From NCBI RefSeq assembly GCF_006974105.1, contig NZ_CP036282.1, positions 3,782,001-3,846,000 on the forward strand: a DNA stretch of 64,000 nucleotides. The letters are read 5' to 3'. Every line of letters starts with the position of its first letter. Within the stretch, counting starts at the first letter, position 1. This DNA is from Rhodoferax aquaticus. GTDB taxonomy: Bacteria; Pseudomonadota; Gammaproteobacteria; Burkholderiales; Burkholderiaceae_C. Positions 61,545 through 64,000 of this stretch are shown here, piece by piece. The notes below the pieces were generated by a model. That model was not told the DNA's origin. It was given only the letters and a program-made list of their open reading frames with translations, and did not search any database. Position numbers and translations under genes: made by a program.

Positions 61545-64000
61545 GCGCAGCACGCGTTCCCCACAGTGCTGCCCGCATCGACAGCACACGCACCATCAGC
61601 TTCACATTTGACGGCCGCTCATACAGCGGCCATCCAGGCGATACGCTGGCCTCGGCACTGCTGGCCAATGGCGTGCGCCGCATGGCGCGCAGCTTCAAAT
61701 ATGGTCGGCCACGCGGCATCATCGGTGCGGGTGCCGAAGAGCCCAATGCCTTGGTGCAGCTAGGCACGGGCGCACTCACAGCACCCAACATCAAGGCCAC
61801 ACAGGCCGAGCTCTATGCGGGCTTGAGCGCCACCTCCACGTCAGGCTGGCCCTCGCTGGACTTCGATCTGAAGTCTGTGCTGGGCCAAGGCTCACGCTTC
61901 ATGCCTGCAGGCTTTTACAGCAAAACCTTCAAGTGGCCTCGCAAGCTGTGGCCTGCCTATGAAGCTGTGATTCGCAAGTTTGCAGGCTTTGGCAGCGCTC
62001 CCACCGTGCCCGACACCGAAAGCTATGACCACTTGCACCACCATGTGGATGTGTTGGTGGTAGGCGGTGGGGCAGCAGGCTTGCTGGCTGCGTTGCAAAG
62101 CGGCAGAGCAGGTTTAAAGACGTTGTTGCTCGACGAGCAAAACGAACTGGGCGGATGGCTCTTGTCTGACCCAACGGCCCACATCGATGGCCGCAGCAGC
62201 GACGCTTATGTGCGCTCGGTGCGCGCTGCCCTGGCCGACATGCCGCATGTGACGGTGCTCACCCGCACCACTGCATTTGGCATGTACGAGCAAAACATGG
62301 TGCAAGCGGTAGAGCTGGTACAAGACCACCTGGCCCCTGAGGAGCGCCAAGCCCACCTGCCGCGCCACCGCCTGCACAAGATCCGCGCGCACCACGTGGT
62401 CTTGGCCACCGGCGCGATTGAGCGCCCCCTGGTGTTTGGCAACAACGATGTTCCCGGCGTGATGACAGTGTCTGCCGGTCAAACCTTCTTCCAACGCTAT
62501 GGCGTTTTGGTGGGTAAACGCATTGTCATTTGCGGCACCAGTGACTTGATTCACGACTGCGCAGAAGCCTTGGCCAAAGCAGGCGCCCATGTCACGGTGG
62601 CCGATGTGCGGCATGCAGCCAAAGCCCGCAGCAGCCGCTACACCGTGATGGCTGGCTACGGCATTGCCGAGGTCAGCGGCGGCAGCGAAGTCAAGGGCGT
62701 GCGCTTGGTGCCATTGGACGCTCTGCGCGACGTGGCCGTCGGTGGTGGCACCCATATTGCCTGCGACACCGTACTCAGTTCCGGCGGTCTGTCACCGACC
62801 GTGCACTTGTTTTGCCACGACGGCAGCCGCCCCACATGGGATGAGCAAGCAGCCGCCTTTGTGGTGCCACGCACGGGGCGCAAAGGCATTGCCTGCGTGG
62901 GCGCAGTCACCGGGGCCTTCGAACTTCAAGATGCGTTGAGCCAAACCACAGAAGCCATGCAGCAAGTGCTGGCGCTGTTGGGCAAACCCACACAGCTGCC
63001 AACACCCCAATGCGCGCCTGTGCATCGCCTGGCCGCTCGCCCCATGTTCCGCCTGCCGGACGGCAAACCCGAAGGTGCCGGAGCCAAAGCCTTTGTGGAC
63101 TACCAGAACGACGTGAGCGCTGCGGACATCGAGCTGGCCGTTCGCGAAAACTACCACTCCATCGAGCACGTCAAACGCTACACCGCCCTAGGCTTTGGCA
63201 CCGACCAAGGCAAGTTGTCCAATGTGAACGGCTTTGTCATCACCGCCCGCGCGCTCAAGCGCCCGGTGGGCGAAGTGGGCACCACCACCTACCGCCCTGC
63301 CTACACCCCCGTCAGCTTGGGCGCACTCGCGGGCACCATGCGCGAAGAGTGCTTTGACCCCAGCCGCTACACCGCCATCCATGCGTCCCACGTGGCACGC
63401 CAGGCCGCGTTGGAACCCGTAGGCCAATGGCTGCGGCCTTGGTACTTTCCTAAGCCGGGCGAGGACCTGCACGCCGCCGTCAACCGCGAGTGCTTGGCCG
63501 CACGCAATGGCGTGGGGGTGATGGATGCATCCACTCTGGGCAAGATTCAAATCGACGGCCCGGATGCCCGCGAGTTTCTCAACCGCATCTACTCCAATGC
63601 CTGGAGCCAGCTGGCAGTCGGCAAATGCCGCTATGGCCTGATGCTGGACGAGAACGGCATGGTGATGGACGACGGCGTGACCGCCTGTATCGAAGCCAAC
63701 CAGTTTTACATGACCACCACCACCGGCGGTGCAGCACGCGTGCTGAACTGGCTGGAGCGCTGGCACCAGACCGAATGGCCCGAGCTCAAGGTGTGGATGA
63801 CCTCGGTGACCGACCACTGGTCCACCATCGCACTGGTCGGTCCCAAAGCCCGCGCAGTGCTGTCCAAGCTGTGTACAGACATTGACCTCTCCGCCGAGAA
63901 CTTCAAGTTCATGGACTGGCGTGGCGGCACCGTGGCGGGCTTGCCAGCCCGCGTGTTTCGCGTGAGCTTCTCTGGCGAGCTGTCATACGAACTCAATGTG
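61541..64000 (+). CDS. soxA: sarcosine oxidase subunit alpha, 3' partial
   Basis: 820 codons are visible of a gene normally about 1,000 codons long; it runs off the right edge. The N-terminal 2Fe-2S-like/ferredoxin fold region has SFTFDGRSYSGHPGDTLASA and RSFKYGRPRGI. An NAD-binding Rossmann motif, VDVLVVGGGAAGLLAALQSG, is near residue 170. The last third (from about nt 63440) is the GcvT-like tetrahydrofolate-binding domain (ECLAARNGVGVMDASTLGKI). It oxidises sarcosine with SoxB and hands the methyl carbon to tetrahydrofolate. soxG is expected just outside the window. Confidence 0.93.
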   Translation, partial: MSAARVPHSAARIDSTRTISFTFDGRSYSGHPGDTLASALLANGVRRMARSFKYGRPRGIIGAGAEEPNALVQLGTGALTAPNIKATQAELYAGLSATSTSGWPSLDFDLKSVLGQGSRFMPAGFYSKTFKWPRKLWPAYEAVIRKFAGFGSAPTVPDTESYDHLHHHVDVLVVGGGAAGLLAALQSGRAGLKTLLLDEQNELGGWLLSDPTAHIDGRSSDAYVRSVRAALADMPHVTVLTRTTAFGMYEQNMVQAVELVQDHLAPEERQAHLPRHRLHKIRAHHVVLATGAIERPLVFGNNDVPGVMTVSAGQTFFQRYGVLVGKRIVICGTSDLIHDCAEALAKAGAHVTVADVRHAAKARSSRYTVMAGYGIAEVSGGSEVKGVRLVPLDALRDVAVGGGTHIACDTVLSSGGLSPTVHLFCHDGSRPTWDEQAAAFVVPRTGRKGIACVGAVTGAFELQDALSQTTEAMQQVLALLGKPTQLPTPQCAPVHRLAARPMFRLPDGKPEGAGAKAFVDYQNDVSAADIELAVRENYHSIEHVKRYTALGFGTDQGKLSNVNGFVITARALKRPVGEVGTTTYRPAYTPVSLGALAGTMREECFDPSRYTAIHASHVARQAALEPVGQWLRPWYFPKPGEDLHAAVNRECLAARNGVGVMDASTLGKIQIDGPDAREFLNRIYSNAWSQLAVGKCRYGLMLDENGMVMDDGVTACIEANQFYMTTTTGGAARVLNWLERWHQTEWPELKVWMTSVTDHWSTIALVGPKARAVLSKLCTDIDLSAENFKFMDWRGGTVAGLPARVFRVSFSGELSYELNV

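Noticed and set aside
1..64000. CRISPR arrays, tRNA or rRNA genes, complete IS elements, prophage genes
   Set aside because: No regularly spaced repeats, cloverleaf or rRNA-like sequence, transposase, integrase or phage motif was recognised by eye; a tRNAscan or Infernal run would settle the RNA genes.

Overview
The window (64 kb, GC-rich) reads as chromosome of a betaproteobacterium of the order Burkholderiales, most likely a Comamonadaceae member of the Rhodoferax/Curvibacter type. The grounds are gene content (polyol ABC operon, DabAB, assimilatory nitrate genes, DnaE2, heterotetrameric sarcosine oxidase), codon usage, and dispersed short palindromic repeats of a kind I associate with that family. 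This placement is inference. No rRNA, tRNA, CRISPR array, transposase, integrase or phage gene was seen.

Layout. 1-5.1 kb: the 3' part of a giant gene joining a GMC oxidoreductase, an alpha/beta hydrolase with a cysteine at the nucleophile elbow, and a PhoD-like metallophosphatase. 5.5-15.4 kb: mixed regulators and small functions: a PAS-GGDEF cyclase, a MocR regulator divergent from a small unknown gene, an SDR/LysR divergent pair, a periplasmic binding protein facing a histidine kinase, a ChaA-type antiporter and an exported esterase. 15.5-24.8 kb: a complete polyol (sorbitol/mannitol/arabinitol) uptake and catabolism cluster: binding protein, two permeases, ATPase, SDR dehydrogenase, mannitol/arabinitol dehydrogenase, AraC regulator and xylulokinase. 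Imported polyol would be oxidised to a ketose, and xylulose phosphorylated for the pentose phosphate pathway. 24.9-31.3 kb: a signalling cluster: a three-PAS soluble kinase, a broken DUF2177 gene, a CheY, a pseudo-receiver/CheX protein, and a membrane kinase followed by a PhnD-like binding protein. 31.4-37.5 kb: a MOSC/reductase/ferredoxin fusion, another orphan binding protein, and error-prone polymerase DnaE2. 37.5-42.7 kb: a LysR regulator divergent from dabB-dabA, an energy-coupled inorganic carbon accumulation system. 42.8-46 kb: CpdB and a TraB/GumN protein.

46-58.8 kb: assimilatory nitrate region: a NasT-like ANTAR antiterminator, a chemoreceptor, a long leader with a strong terminator hairpin, then nrtA-nrtB-nrtD, nirB-nirD and nasA. 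Nitrate would be imported by Nrt, reduced to nitrite by NasA and to ammonium by NirBD, with NasT probably allowing read-through of the leader terminator. 59-64 kb: a hemerythrin-like protein and sarcosine oxidase subunits soxB-soxD-soxA (soxA runs off the end).

The most unusual features are non-coding. (i) Two diverged copies of a roughly 380-bp element, each closed by long self-complementary arms and holding a conserved nested-stem core, sit before nirB and before nasA. (ii) A roughly 57-bp palindromic repeat occurs four times, and two copies are fused in the same reading frame into unrelated proteins (DnaE2 and NrtB). (iii) A pair of two-hairpin elements with compensatory changes separates genes of the polyol operon. 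(iv) The start of nasA is preceded by a diverged partial duplicate of itself.
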